Positions 11,377 to 24,779 of a stretch of 64,000 bases of DNA are shown here, one piece after another. Source of the DNA: Parus major (lineage: Eukaryota; Chordata; Aves; Passeriformes; Paridae); NCBI RefSeq assembly GCF_001522545.3, contig NC_031769.1:11388861-11452860 (forward strand). Reading direction: 5' to 3'. The notes under the pieces are model-generated. The model was not told where the DNA came from. It worked only from the letters and a program-made list of their open reading frames with translations, and ran no database searches. The translations under genes were made by a program, and so were the position numbers. Position 1 is the stretch's first letter; every line of letters begins with the position of its first letter.

Positions 11377-13544
11377 ATGCAGAGAAGCAGAGGCAAAGGC
11401 AGAGGGCAGCAGAAGCAGGGGGAGATGCACTAAAGAGGAAAAAGAGATTTTGAAGTGTGTGGTGGGGGAAATCTGGAGAGGGGAAATCTCTTTTTCTACA
11501 AATGCATATGAATATGCCCTACTGAATCACAGGCCACTGGCTGTGCACATGAGAATAGAGTTTTTCAGAATTCTTTTTGCACTATGATTTAGCCATGCAT
11601 TATGTTTTATGGTGACATAACCTCATTGTTTTGAGATTTTTGGTGTGCACTATGACAGCCTCCGTATGGCAATAATTGTAACTCAGACATTAATTTTTGG
11701 CATTCCTCATATATTCATTCAGTCCATGGAATGTGCATAGTTTAAAACTAGCACACTGTAACTGAACAAATAGTGGATTAAATGTGCCTGGTTTGTCTTT
11801 TTTACTAAGCTAGGTGGGATCAAAGCTATCAGCTTCTGTGCCATAGTTTAATTATATTTTTACTCAGAGCGCCAACATTTTACAAAATGAAAAGAAGTAA
11901 CAACAGGAGAAAACACAGCATCATTCAAACAGGCTTTAATCAGGTCTTGGAAGGATAATAGAGAGCAACTGAAGCAGGTTTGTTAATTCTGTTGGTTTCA
12001 GCCCATTATAAAGCCAGTGCTGTTATTTCAGAGGTGATGAGCAGCGCTCTGTGTGGACCTGCAGCTGCAGGGAGGAAGGAGAACAAGGTGTGTAGGTGCC
12101 CACACAGAGGCGGCTGCCACAGTGCCAGGCCACTGCCACAAGGACAAGGAAGTGGCTGATGTGTAGGAGTGAGTTGTGCATAGCCAGAGCAGTAAATGAT
12201 GGCTCCTTTCTATGCAATTAGCTGTGAGCGGCAAGCAGGCGGTGAACAATGGCAAAGCACATTCCAGCTACTGCCTTTGTATTCTGAAATCTTGAGCTGA
12301 GGACACATTTCTTAACATTTCCTAGCCACCCACATCATTCTAAATGTTTAGAAGGTGTGGACTGGGTTTAATTGTAGAGAATTTCCATGTCTGTAATGGG
12401 AAAGGGTTAGCCTATGCTGCTTTTGAAATGACTCTGTGAATATGACTTAGAGAAATGTGCTCCCTGCAATGACAGCCCTTAACAACATGTTGAATCCTCA
12501 GGATAAAAGCTTATTCACTGACTACAGACGAAGGCTGTTAAGGGAGTAAGGGGAAAAAAAAAATGCAAAAGCAAATTTAAAAAAAAAAGCGTGGAATCAG
12601 GTAGCTTTTGCTTCTCCTCTTTGGAATCTGAAGTGCTTGCAGGAAGTGCTGTAATAATTATTTCTTCTAACAGCTGGCACTTCAACCTTCCTTCACACCA
12701 GGGGAAGTCAGTACTCAAGGGCTGGAAAGTGAGGTGGAGTCTCAGGGGAGCTTTTATCGCTGAGGATAGCACTTTCATGCCATGTTTGGGAAAGAAAAAG
12801 TAGATTAAAATGCAGACTGCTTTCTGCATGAACCACCTGTCTTTCTCAGGGGCTTTTTAAAAGGATGGACCTTGATTGGAGAGTCATCTGGCTGCAGGGC
12901 CTTTTAAATGGCCTTTTCTCTCCCTGCTGGCTTTTGTGGTCCCTGTTCTCCCTTCTCCTTGTGTCCCCTCCCTTCAGGATGTTCCTTCTCACCCTGCGGG
13001 TGGCTCTGCTCACCCCACATCTCCTCTCCAGATCTGCCAGCGCTGCAGTTGGTAGGGGCTTGCATTAAACCAGACCAGAGACTACCCTGGGATAAAGCAA
13101 CTCTGAAAGGAGCACAAAAAAGGAGCACAAAAACGAAAAGTGAAGAGAAAGGTGATTTCTTGCATAAATCTGGATCCTAACAAGGACCTGCTGGTACCTG
13201 AAATTGTTCCACAGGCACAATCTTATAGGCAGCAAGAAGTGTCCAGCCTTCCACCTAGAGTTAGAGATTTTTTTGTCTTCATTTTCCTGATATTGTTCTG
13301 TAAACATCAGAAATTTCATCTGTCACCTTCATATAGCTCCCTGTGCATATGTGTTTTGCCCCAGACTTTAATTGCACAGTCATCTATTATTTTTATTTCT
13401 CTGTATGGATAATTATTAAATAGTTCTTTTTATCTCCTTTCTTCAATGTATGGCTTCAGGCTCTATTAATCACAATCTAAAACCTCAGCTGAATACATTG
13501 TTATTAAATTCCTCATGTGGTTTTTATGGTGCTCTTTCTGTAAT
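11377..13544. other. Noncoding DNA; GC-richer patches at 12000-12250 and 12850-13080
   Basis: No gene can be supported. Overlapping short frames on both strands cluster in the two GC-richer patches. The 12890-13030 patch is pyrimidine-rich and gives leucine- and serine-rich translations on the plus strand that look like composition artefacts. A 13-bp tandem duplication at 13106-13131 (unit AAAGGAGCACAAA) is perfect. Confidence 0.6.
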
Positions 13545-13685
13545 TTGTCAGTTCTTCACAAACATCGTGAATTTATATTCACAGCAGCCCTAGCAATTAA
13601 GCATATTATTACCATCATTTTACAGATGGAGAACTGAAGAAAAGATAAATTATAGACAAAGCTGTCAAAATCCTGCACTAATTTT
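13545..13685 (-). mobile_element. MIR-like (CORE) SINE fragment, antisense
   Basis: The region 13590-13640 reads 'CAGCAGCCCTAGCAATTAAG', then 'ATTATTACCATCATTTTACA' and 'GATGGAGAACTGAAGAAAAG'. This matches the antisense MIR core ('cattttacagatgaggaaactgag' type) in order and spacing. The left flank, with 'TTCACAAACATCGTGAATTT', fits the antisense 3' portion. The copy is strongly diverged, and the family call rests on motif order. Confidence 0.6.
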
Positions 13686-14881
13686 TGATGACCAACTTTA
13701 GACACCTAGCCTATAATTTCTCAGGGGCAATAGTATTAAATAGACAATCTGCATTCTAGTCATCCATCCATGAGCTTCAGTCTTCTGAATTTCTGGAAAT
13801 CATACCCAGAAAGCTGGGAATAAAAATGTTAACAGCTGGCTCTAATCCAAAGTGAACACCGTGGCAGAGGTAGGGAGATGGTGTAAGTGCCTTGCATGCT
13901 GTTAGGTGCTGAGGTGAGCTTTGTCCTGAGACAGTGAAAGGCAGAGGTTTGTGCTGTGGGTTGACATCTGAGTTAGGGATCTGAGCCCCAGCAGTGCCAG
14001 CAGGGCCTGGGGAGCTGCTGGTCCAGCCTTGCAGGAGGCACCTGTGAGCGCTGAGCCCAGCCCTGCTGAGTGCTCTGTCCGTGCTCTGACCCTGCTGGGA
14101 ATGGACACACTCAGCTGGCACAGACACTCTGAGCTGGTAGGAAACCAATTTATTTGCCTGAATCTGCAGCCAAGCCTCTCCTCGGTGCATTTAGTCATGA
14201 AACACTATGCTTTCCTCAATGTTCTTCCTTCGTCTTTGGTACCTTGTGTTACCTGCTGCAAGCTGAAGCTGGGGCACCACAGACACATTTTCATTCATTC
14301 ATCCCAGAGTTCCTATTCACATAACACCACCCACACTTGCTCAGTTTTTAGCACTTGTTCACACGCAGAGGAAATGGATTTCCCACTGTACACAGGAATG
14401 TGTTTCTCATCACACTGTTCATGACTGGACAGAATGCACAATGCTGTGTGTTCTTACCCCAGAGCTCCTTTTTGACAAGCCCTGTCCTGACACTGTAACT
14501 ACATAACTGCAGCACTGTTTTTTTAAGCTGAATCAAAATTTTAAAGTATTAATTGACTGTGATGTTGATCAGTGAGAATGCAGCTGAAAACCTAGAATGG
14601 ATTTGAATTATACTAAAATTCTGTTTCCTATTTTTAATACATTAGGTTTTTTACCAACAGCCAAGTGTTCAGTTACATGATTATTCCATTAAATAAACTT
14701 TAATTTATGATAATTGAACAATCTCTGGGTATCACACAACATAATTTCTAGTGCTTCTGCTACTAGGAGAGTTACCAAAGTGGTGGTGTGATCTACAGAG
14801 TAATGTACAGGCCTGGGAATAAAGGAAATATGCTATTCCCAACTTTGCCATAGGCCTTGCAGGTGGAAATATATTGACTAA

Positions 14882-14912
14882 ATGCAGATGCCTGTTCTGA
14901 AGACATCTGCAT
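14882..14912. repeat. Perfect 9-bp inverted repeat
   Basis: ATGCAGATG at 14882-14890 pairs exactly with CATCTGCAT at 14904-14912 across 13 bases. Both arms contain a CAGATG/CATCTG E-box core, so the site could bind bHLH dimers twice. That reading is inference from the motif only. Confidence 0.75.
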
Positions 14913-17900
14913 CTGGCTTCTGGCTTAGTGGATAGTCAGCGAAGAACTAGTCAATAGAATCCAGGGGACAATTCATCCTCTCCTAAATTAGATGTCTGAA
15001 ATAAGGCAGGTGATTGGCACCCTAAAAGGGCATATTTGTCTCCAGTGACTACACATCGAGCCCCAGGGGCTAGCTTGAGTTTAAATGTCTGCGTTGTTGA
15101 TTTCTAAAGTCAGGTGAGATGGATCCCACCCTCTGTATCCCCAGGGCAGTTATTTCATCTCAGTTTGCCTTTTATTTCTCTTTCTGAGCAAGCTAGTATA
15201 ATACCAGGAGCAGCAGAGTAGAATTAACACAGAGCTCTGCCTTGACTAATTAGTTTCTCAGAAGAGCCATTTTATAGATCACTGGGGTATCTCTTCATGG
15301 CATGATGTTGTGTGATGTAGAAATACTCCAAGTGCTATTATAAGAAGCCACATGGTAAAGCTCAGTTAATTACCAGCATTTTCAATATACATGGGAGCTC
15401 CTGTTGCCCTGTAAGTTCTTTTCTTATGAAAAAAAGAAATTATATCCGTGCATTATCAATGCTGGAACTTTTATGGTGTCAAAGTTTTCATAGGAATCAT
15501 GGTGAATTTTTCTTAGCAGAAAACCACCATTCTTATCTTACCTCCTTTCTGTCTCAAATTTATTTCTTTGTCTGGTAGACACTGAAGCAGGAAGCTTCAG
15601 AAACAGAAGCCTTGTGGCAAGCCAGAGTGAATAATAAAGCTGAATTCTGGGGATATTGCCAGGGAATGTCATACAGGATGCTCTGCACCAACAGCTCAGG
15701 AACTACAGGTGAAATTACAAGATTGTATGCTGCCAAGCTCTAAGGCAAGCAAAACAGAGTCAGCTAGGAAGCAGAGGGAAGCTCCAGGTAGTTACAATTT
15801 ACCTTGTTCTTGAAACTAGGAAAGTTGTAGGGTGTTTAACCTTAACTATCCCCACACAGTAACCCTGGACAGCTGTCACTCTCCATGGAATTTCTCCTTT
15901 GAACTCAACTAAAGACCAGTGCTACATATATCTTTGTTTGTGTTATTGCATCTATAGAGATTGCAATATTTCCTTCTGTTTTTATTTCTGGATAAGACCT
16001 ATTCTCTTCTGCCTCCTGCACATCTGTCTATGCTGTGCTGCTTGTGGGGAACTTCCAGGACCTGGGAAGAGAAGAGCAGCCATGAGCTCATCACCCTGTT
16101 TGGAAATTCAGAGTAGACTTTTCCTTCTTTCCCTCAGTCTGTGTGTCAGTCTCCTACATCTCACAGTTTTCAGCACTTGCTGCATAGTTCTGTTGCATTC
16201 AGTGGGAATATCCTTGGGAAACATCTCCAAATTTGGCTACGAGAGGGATTGTTTTGGAAAGTTGGAAGCATAATCCTCAGCTTGACCTGAGTGTCAGCTC
16301 AGAGATAAATAAAACGAAGGCTCACTTTGTTCACTATTAAGTGTCAGGATTATCCAGACATAGCTGTATTTCTGAGATCTTCAGAAATGAGCATCTTTAT
16401 GTTAAGAGAATTGATATTTGTAAGATTTTTTTCTTTTTCTGAATTGTAATCAATCTAACTTAAGACTTCATGCAAATTAAAACCAAAATGACCAAAGAAG
16501 TATGCAGAAAAACCCAAGGAAATAAAAAAAAATCATCCAAGGGCAATAGAAGTTGATCTTACACTTGCATGATCTTTATAAGTTGTTTTATGACCTTGCA
16601 GCAAAGATTTACCACACACTTGGTGTGTATATGTGTGTTTGTGGCATAGAGGTGCCAGACTTTGACTTTTGTTTAGAGAGAAACAAGAAAATATTGCATT
16701 TTATATTTTCTTTAATATTTAAGGGTAAAGGTAGGGTGGAAGATAAATTCACTGGTGTTCCTATATTGTGTTCCAGTAAGGAATCTGATTGACCTGTCTG
16801 CAGAGAAACTGTCAGACATTTCTTTAGAAAAGCACCTGTCCTTGCTCTCCACTTGAACAAGAAAGTAACCACCATATTTCATTTAGCTTTTCCTGCTTTG
16901 CCCTTTTTCTGTCAGCAGGTGGGACATACCCCCTGTGTAGAAGATAACAGGTTTTATTTTTTCATCCAGGGGTGTCAATCTCTTGGACAATTTGATGGCA
17001 CTTCATTCATTAAAGGGAATCTAAATGATAGTCTAAAACACTAAATTAGATTCTAATCTCCAGATGACATCATTTTGGTGAAGCACAGCTCATTCATAGG
17101 GCCTTGCAAAATGAGACTGACTATAAACTTTAAATACTGCCATGGTGAGACATAAATTGCAATAGCAACGATGGCGTGGATTAATAAAATGGCTCACAGG
17201 TATGTGAATACAAACATACTCTCAAATTTCCTGGAAAAAAACATTCCCACACTTACACAAATCCATCTATTTTTTTATTTTTTTTGTTTAATTTTCTTAA
17301 AGTTTGACTGGCATCCACACAAGACAGCAGATAAATGTTTACTCTTAACTCTCTCCTGAGATGACCAAGACTGACAACATGGGGCACTAGAAAAACGTAA
17401 CTTTTCACTGGCCTGAAACTGAAATGATTTAACAGGCTCAGAATGAGCTTGTTTTTGTCATAAAAAAAGCCTGAAATGAAAAGTAGATGTTTCCAGAATG
17501 TCCTGTCAGAAAACAAAAAGATTTTCCCTGTATATGAGCCAAGAGCCAAGAGCTGGTCCACTCCAATGGCCTTTTTTGTTATTTATTTTTTTTTCTTTTG
17601 TGTTAAGTGCTGCTTCTTCCATGCTGTTTGTATTGGAGGGGGAGAGATTCAGGAGAAGGGAGAAGAGAAAATCAGTATATTCTTATGTAAACTCAGCCAG
17701 ACAGCAGCATAATATAGCAACTAGCCAAAAACATCAGGCTTATGTTCAAAGAGTAATATGACATTTTTCTGGGTTGAAATTCAGGTGTGACTGAAACAGA
17801 AGGTTTTACCTTTTATTTAAGAGCATATATGCAAAGCGTTTCCTAATTTTATTTTTCTCCTGACTCTAGTGATTCTAATGGGAAGTAAGAACTCAAACAT

Positions 17901-19119
17901 CTGGTTCTAATTCTTGTTAGACAGGGATGGCAGAGAATTTTCTATTTGAAAAAAAAAAATAAATATTCCATCACTGTAGCTTTCTCTAGAAGAAATTTGT
18001 CTGTTGGTTGCAGAAGACACATCCCTGTGTGTTCCAGTCTGTTTACCACAGGATCATGTCTTTTGTCAGAGAAGCTGATGATCTATTGTTATTATTGTTA
18101 TAACCTGACCAATTCCGACAAGCTCAGACTTTATTCACTAATAAAACAGGGAACTCTAATTTGAGGCATCTATGATATAAACATACCTAATTAAACAAGC
18201 CATCCTCAGTTTCCTCTAAGAGCAGAGCAGAGTGGATATTCACAGGGATTTTGAATTGTGATGAGTCAGCCTGAGGTCTCTGCTGGCTGTAAAGGCAGCC
18301 TGGAGTGAGCAGTTTGGTTGATTAGATGTCTCAGCAGAGGCCTCTGCACTTAGAGAAGATGAATACAAGCCTAAGTTTTAAAAAATTCTCAATTGATTTT
18401 AGCTTCCATTGCTGCAGGTTTGCTTAAGTGATTAAAATTAGTCTTGAACTTGCGTTTATCCCAACTTAATGCTCTCCACATCAGAGTATCACTTATAATA
18501 ATCGATCGATTTATAAATGTTTTGTTTTTCAGCACAACATTGAAAGGCACTAATTTCACTATTTTGTGTGAAGGACATCTCTTTCTCATTGCCCAGGTGT
18601 CCATGGGATGGGGACATTTTCTCAGGCAGCTGTGTTAGAAAGGTGAGCTCACTTTTCCAAGACAGCCAAGCAGAAAGCCAGCAGTTGTTTTAATTCTTTA
18701 GGTTCTTTGCTACATTCTGTGCTTTAGGGAAGACTGCTTCAATTATAATTAGATATATGATATGGATATTTTACATTAAACCTGTGGTAAAAGTGATGTA
18801 AGTGTATTTAGGAATACTGCAGGCCAATAGGGGGAATATTTATAGATGTTTACCATAAGGTTATTGGAAAAGCTGCAAAGTCAGAAGGAATATGATCACA
18901 CTACTGAAATAAAAATAAATTAAGGTAGACCTTTTTCTTTTCCTGACTGAAGAAAAGGAAAGTATCAGCCACTGACCACTGCTAGAGACCCAACACCTGA
19001 GCATTGATTGTATTTCTAAAAGTTAATGGCAAAGCCAATGGTTTCTCTACAACCAGAATTTGAGCCATTATTTTTCTATATTCTCTCATACCTGTGGATG
19101 CATTTTAATTCGTTGAGCT

Positions 19120-19400
19120 GATAATGGTAATCAATGAATATTGAAAGAATGCCAAACACATTTGAAATGCATATTACTAGGCATCAAGTAATTGCAATTT
19201 CTAGTCAAATACAGTCATTTGGGAATTTACTGCTGCTTGTTCATCCCCAATCAATGAAGATTAGCCACAAAGAGAAAGAGAACCTGCTTGCAACGACTTT
19301 GATAAAAAGATAATGACTGAAAACATTTTGAAGTTCCACAGCTGTTTTGCTATTTCAATTACATTCAGATTAAGAATAATATTAATATTAATAATAATAA
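19120..19400. promoter_or_regulatory. Candidate conserved noncoding element (enhancer-like)
   Basis: This stretch is free of repeats, has balanced AT-rich composition, and holds several homeodomain- and octamer-type cores: TAAT, AATCAATGAA twice (near 19130 and 19250), ATGCATATTA and CAAGTAATTGCAAT. Such texture is common in conserved noncoding elements of gene deserts. Conservation itself cannot be seen in one sequence, so the call is speculative. An ATT/AAT simple repeat (19375-19405) marks its right edge. Confidence 0.25.
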
Positions 19401-19406
19401 AAAAAA
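19374..19406. repeat. (AAT)n simple repeat
   Basis: Imperfect AAT/ATT repeats followed by a short A-run. It is a small microsatellite. Confidence 0.8.
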
Positions 19407-20454
19407 TTCACAATCATTAGCAAAGTTTAAGCAAGTTTTAGATGCTGGGCTTGAGGATTTCTTTAAAAATTAACACATTTACAGTCATGTTGGTTTTTGA
19501 CCTATTTATGAAATTTTGGCCTTAAGACTCAAGACTGTTTCACTTAAAAAAAATTATTTTTTCATCACATATTCATGAAGCCACCCAACCATTTTACATG
19601 TAACACCTTAAACAGGTAAAATTCTCAGGAGCACCTTTTTCCTCCATGGTAGGCTCATTAAAACCTTCAAGGAAAGTCTCTGCTTGCAAAGGCTGCCTTT
19701 CAGTACAGCCAGAGTGAATTCAGCCCCGATGACGTGTTGGGACTCAAAGCACCCTGGTCTTCTTCAGAGCAGGGATCAGCTAAGCCCTTGACAGCACTGC
19801 AGTCAGACAGCATTGCTACTGTGAGATTATTCATGCACATCTGTCATTTGTGGACACTGAGAACCAATAACTGGTTGAACATCTGGTGCTGGAGACAGGA
19901 GTTTGCTTTACAAAGCCACAGTCCTTTTTGATGACTGAGAACTGCTGGGAAGAGGTAGGATAGAACTGACCCAAGTGAAGCAAACATTTTGCTGTCAATT
20001 GTTGTTGGGCCAACCCACTGAGGACAGCCTAAGCTAGGAATGATGTGGGTAAGGAGATGATAACAGGCAATCAAGTGGGGAGGACTGGCTGATGTGGAAG
20101 GAGAGACCACAAAATCTAAAGAAAAGGATAGAAGGCAGCCCACCTTTTGATACACCCTATTGTGTCACCATACAGACACAAATATAAAAGTGCCAGGATC
20201 AGAACATTACGAGGGGAAATGCTCACTCTTTTTCTGGGAAATACATGTGCAGCAAAGAAGGACGGAGGGAATGAGAAATCTGCAAGCAGGTGATGATATG
20301 CATCATGCAGGGCTATGAGATAGTGCTGGAATAGAGCAGACCTTCAGCAAAACTACCCAGCTGAAATTATCCAACTAGAAATGGTAATATAGACAATTAC
20401 AATTACAGATAAATATATACAATATAAGTATATAAACAATAAATAAAACAGATA

Positions 20455-21185
20455 ATTGTGCTGCCATTCAGGCAGACCTGGAACAGATGGAGAAATGGGA
20501 CAAGAACCTCATGAAGTTCAGCAAAAGGCAATGCTGAAGGCCTGACCCAAGAGAGGAAGAACCTTACACATCTGGATAGGGAGTAAGAAAACCTTACACA
20601 CCTGGGAGCCAGCTGTCTGGAAAGCAGCTCTGTAAGGAACACCCTCCAGATCCTGGTGGACAAGAGCTGAATGTGCTCCATCAATGTTCCCTTGCAGCAG
20701 AGGGATGCATCAGGAGGAGGATTGCCAGCAGGATGGAGGTGGTTCCTATCCTCTGCTCAGTGCTGGAATTAATAAATCTGGAATGCTTGGCCCAGTGCTG
20801 TGTTCCTCAGGACAACAGAGACAAGGGCATAGAGGAGTGAGTCCAGCACAGGTTCAAAAGATATTTAAGGAACTGGAAAGTCTTAAGGAAAAGAGAGCTG
20901 AGGCTGCCCAGCTTGGAGAGCAGAAGGCCAGGGGGATCTTTTCCATGGGTATCAATACCTGCTGGGCCAGAGAAAAGAAGACAGAGACAGAATTTTCCCT
21001 GTGGTGCTTAGCAGCAAGAGAAGAGGCAATGGGCATCAGTAGAAATACAAGAAATTTCACGTTAAATTAAGAAGAAAATTTTACTGCAAGGGGCAGGTGG
21101 TGTCAAAAACTTCTAGATCCGGTTTTCCAGAAATGCTTTGAAGTCTCCAGCCTTGGAAATATTTAAAACCCAAATGATCACTCTG
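20455..21185 (+). mobile_element. CR1 LINE copy, sense (longest in window)
   Basis: The sequence follows the last part of CR1 ORF2 and the 3' region in sense orientation. An 'AACCTCATGAAGTTCAGCAA' motif lies near 20507, a block corresponding to 'aaccgcatcctgg' lies near 20690-20730, 'CTCTGCTCAGTGCTGG' near 20750, 'GAGTCCAGCACAGGTTCAAA' near 20837, and 'GAGCTGAGGCTGCCCAGCTT' near 20896. 'TTAGCAGCAAGAGAAGAGGC' near 21008 and 'TTGGAAATATTTAAAACCCA' near 21150 follow. A 128-codon frame at 20684-21070 lies wholly inside and is only residual CR1 sequence in a disturbed frame. The final 3' terminus is not recognisable. A duplicated ACCTTACACA (20561 and 20591) shows internal rearrangement. The copy is dead: its reading frame is broken and the 5' half is missing. 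Confidence 0.8.
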
Positions 21186-22439
21186 CATGTTTGTTTTCAT
21201 GATTTTAAGTAGTGGATGCTCAGCAGATAGGGAAAGTAATTTTCACAGTGGTGAAGCCATAGTTCTGTATAATTTTAATTGCTGAATTCCAAGCAATTCA
21301 GGAGAGCAAGGTACATAAATATCTCAGAAAGGAAAATTCATGGATGTTAAAATTTGAATTTGTCTTTTTCCACTACAGGCCTCCAAGTCAGACTAAAATG
21401 CCATGTGGTTTTGACTAACAGGAGCAAACAGAGCTGATACTGTAGTATGCAAATGAAGCTGAAGGAATCATAAATAAGTTTCTGAGTTTTAGGTGTATTC
21501 CTTCAATGGAGCCGTGTTTATGGAAATGCATCTGTCATTGGAAGTCAAATTTATTCCTACAGATTTTACCTTAGGTCTATTTTTAGCAATAGATGCATCT
21601 TCTCAGCACTCAGTCAACAATTATGAAAAATAGACCTGCATTTAAGTCTTTAAGAACATGTTCTGCCTGGATAATTTTCTCCTATAGTAATTTTTTTCTG
21701 AATATAGAAATTACGAGGTCTCTTTAAATATTAAGATTGGGGTTTTTAAGGAGTTTGAAATCATTCCAGAATTTTAAAATTTATTTTATTTTAAGAACCT
21801 GGGGGGATCCATTGACTTCACTGGAATTAGAGATCTAAAAATAAGGACACTATTAAATGCTATTGTGTCTGTTTTTCTCTCCCTAGCAGAAACAATATAA
21901 ATACACATGTACTTCTGTTACAAATAACTGCATTTACTAAGCATGTAGAAATGTTCAGTCCTGGCTGCATGCCCTGATGAGTTTCTAGTGAATTCTAAAG
22001 CAAAGCCCTGTCCTGTGAATATCATTAGAGAGCTGATAAAACATTTAAAAGAATGCTCTTCTAGTTTAGTGTAATGTAAACTTCTTAGCTATGTTTTGAG
22101 TAAAGAGGGAAGGCAGGTAGAAATGGGATTCCCAAACATTCTCCATGCATAGAAACCTCACTGTAGAACAAGGGTGAAATATCAGATTTGGCTAATTTTA
22201 AAAGGTGTGTAATTCACTGTATTTTATAAACAAAGACAACAACAAATTATATTTTAGAGAAATAAAATACACCTAACACAGTGTAAAAATTGCAACCTCT
22301 AGTCAAAACTAGGGATGCAGTATTTGTGCACAACAAAGCTAGTTGATTTTAATGATGCAGTAAAGACAATCTGGTGTATCATTTAGAAATTAATTCTGTG
22401 TATGCAGATAATCTAAAGCTGAAACATGAGCTACCTTTT

Positions 22440-22570
22440 CTTATTTGAAGTGGCATTGGGGTTATAAGCAGTAATTACTTAATGCTAATTTGTTTGTAAT
22501 AGCCTTGATTTATTTAAGCTTTTATCATTTAATTAATGGAGGGTGTATCAATTTTATTTTAATTTTCATT
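22440..22570. promoter_or_regulatory. TAAT-rich candidate noncoding element
   Basis: Dense homeodomain-type cores (GCAGTAATTACTTAATGC, GCTAATTTG, CATTTAATTAATGG) lie in a short repeat-free stretch. TAATTA cores arise by chance in AT-rich DNA, so this is only a candidate. Confidence 0.2.
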
Positions 22571-24779
22571 CTTAGAGGTAAGTAATATCTCCATTTTCTT
22601 AAATTTGGCATTAGCTCAAACAGCACGTGAAGAATCTGCCTCCCACACCCTTCAGAATCTCCCTTCCTTGAGGAAATCCTCTTTCTGAAATTTCCTTTCA
22701 TTTCCTGTTTTCCAAATAATACAAGACCAGACTCAGCATACTGACTGCCAGAGTATGTGCCAAGACAGCCAAGGCTTTTCAGTAGCTCACAAGTTCACAA
22801 GCACAAATCCTTGTATTAGAACTATTTCTACTGGTTTTAGGGGATTTATCCAGAATCTTGATACCTATTGAAGCTATGAAGTAGACTTGGCCTGATTTTC
22901 ATATAGGAGCTGACAGAACTTCACATTTTTGAAAAACAGGTTACAGATATTTAAGAACCTATATTTAGACTACTCTTTTTGAAGTTTTGGATGAGGTTTT
23001 CATTCCAGCTGTGTCAAACTTCAAATTCACTCAGTCCTTTGATGAATTTTGGCTTGCAGAGACCAGTCACAGAGGGAAAGTGAGCTTTTCATATGGCAAC
23101 AATAATCTGGCATTTCTCTTGCATTGTGTCTAATTGACTCAACTCATCTCACAAGAAGATCAGACCAGTAGAACAGAAAGAGCTTTCATTTCCCTTTCAG
23201 AGAACCTGGATTGTAGACAAATTTTCTTGTACATCTGGAAAGTCATGACCCTCCTCCCTTTACCCTTTTCCTTCTAAGATCAGTAGCATTTCTTCCTTCT
23301 TTATGTGATGTTTTGAGTCTGGTAAAATTTCCTGTATTTTATTTTCCCTATCTGCTGGAAACAGACTTGTGATTACTTTATGAGAATTTGTTTCATCCCA
23401 CAAGCCTTTAGAGGAAAGGGTTTACCTACTCTTAGACTTCTCTCACTGCATCAGAAGGAAGACCTAAGTTCTATTTCTGCATCCTTGGCAAAGGTTTATG
23501 CATGTCCTGCAAATTTTTCAACTACTGGGCAAGATCTTACTGTTTATTTTTCATGGTGTGGGTTTTTTTTGTTGTTTTTCTTTTTTAAGCTCACAGTGGG
23601 CAGTGTTGTGGCATCAAGCCCAGCACTAGTGTTTGGGCATTCAAGAGGAAGAAACTAGGTGAGGCTGTGAGTTTAGACCTTCTCCCTTGGAGGCTGGGCT
23701 GTGCAGGGCTTGCAGCCCTGCTGTATGCTGTCCCACGGAGCTGCTCCCTTCCCTGCAGCTGCTGGACCTCTCACAGTGGAGAGCTCATGGAGAGTCTCCT
23801 TTCACCCCCTCTCACCACCTCATTGTGTCCACACTTCGGATACTGACTCCCCCAAACAGGTCTTTTCCCGTATGTGAAAACCCAGTTCATTGATTTCCTT
23901 TGTTGAAAGAGGACTGCTATGGACTAGGAAAAACACTGTGCAAGATCTAAATCCTGCTTTCATGTAAAGGGCTTTGTGTGTTCATTTTCCAGCCTGTAAA
24001 GCCAATTTTCCCAGTAGTCTCAGAAGCCTTCCCTTGTCTTTGCTACGTGAACCTATTCTGTTCCTACTCTCTGTTCTGTACTCCATAACTGTCTTTCCAC
24101 AAAAAGGAGATACTTAAGAAATAATTTTATTGGTTCAACGTATTCTCAGCCTTTTATTCTCTAATTCTGGTGCTAATAAACACCAAAATTTGTATTCCTC
24201 CTGCCAAACACTGCATGCCTTCAGGCACTGGTGTAGTTTATATGCACATTGTCTCTAAACCATAGTCAGGAGCCTGCATATTGCCTGTTAGGTGAAGTCT
24301 AATGAGCAGTGTTATTTTTAGAAGCAGAACTATATCCTTTGATTTCTATTGTATTTTTTTATTGCTGGAATAATTTTTGTTTGTCTTGTGCTCTGCAGCT
24401 GCATATCAAGCTGAATGCTTTGGGGATTTGTTATTCTCTGCAACAAAGCCTAATATTCCTTCCTGGTCAGTATGTGACTGCACCTGGATCATCTACTGCA
24501 TTTCTAATGTCTGTAACAGATATTTCCTGTTTTGGGATTCTTTCCATTGTTCTCTGCTTTGAACTTCTCTTGCCTTCTTTAGGCAAGATGTTTAAATGAT
24601 TGAGGCCTTAGACACCCATTCCTGCACAGTGACCCATTATTTGCTCTTCCTTTACTGTATGCAGTGTGCAAATGTGGAGTTTTCCAGGAGCCTTATCTTG
24701 TATAATGATGTCCTATTTTTAAACACAATCTACATCAGTGCCACCACATTCCTTTTTCGAACACATGAAGTTAAAATGA

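Larger units (their letters stand above)
13686..20454. other. Unique noncoding DNA
   Basis: No gene, RNA gene or confidently recognised transposon is present. A GC-richer block lies at 13890-14130, where a 137-codon antisense frame and a 131-codon sense frame overlap. Neither has a known domain, and overlap on both strands is typical of a GC-rich noncoding patch. A weak MIR-like motif near 15155-15185 is too short to call. Position 17270-17290 is a T-run. The stretch 20380-20450 is very AT-rich with TA steps. The inverted repeat at 14882-14912 and the candidate conserved stretch at 19120-19400 are given separately. Confidence 0.7.

Noticed and set aside
13777..14424. Overlapping frames of 137, 98 and 131 codons on both strands
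   Set aside because: Mutual overlap in a GC-richer patch and absence of any domain point to reduced stop-codon frequency, not coding.
15150..15190. 'TCATCTCAGTTTGCC' resembling the MIR core
   Set aside because: Too short, with no supporting flanking motifs.
20684..21070. 128-codon plus-strand frame
   Set aside because: It lies entirely inside a decayed CR1 copy and is not an independent gene.
24309..24599. Pyrimidine tract ending CTGCAG resembling a splice acceptor before a 96-codon frame
   Set aside because: No donor site, no domain and no conserved codon pattern could be seen; such tracts are common in T-rich DNA.
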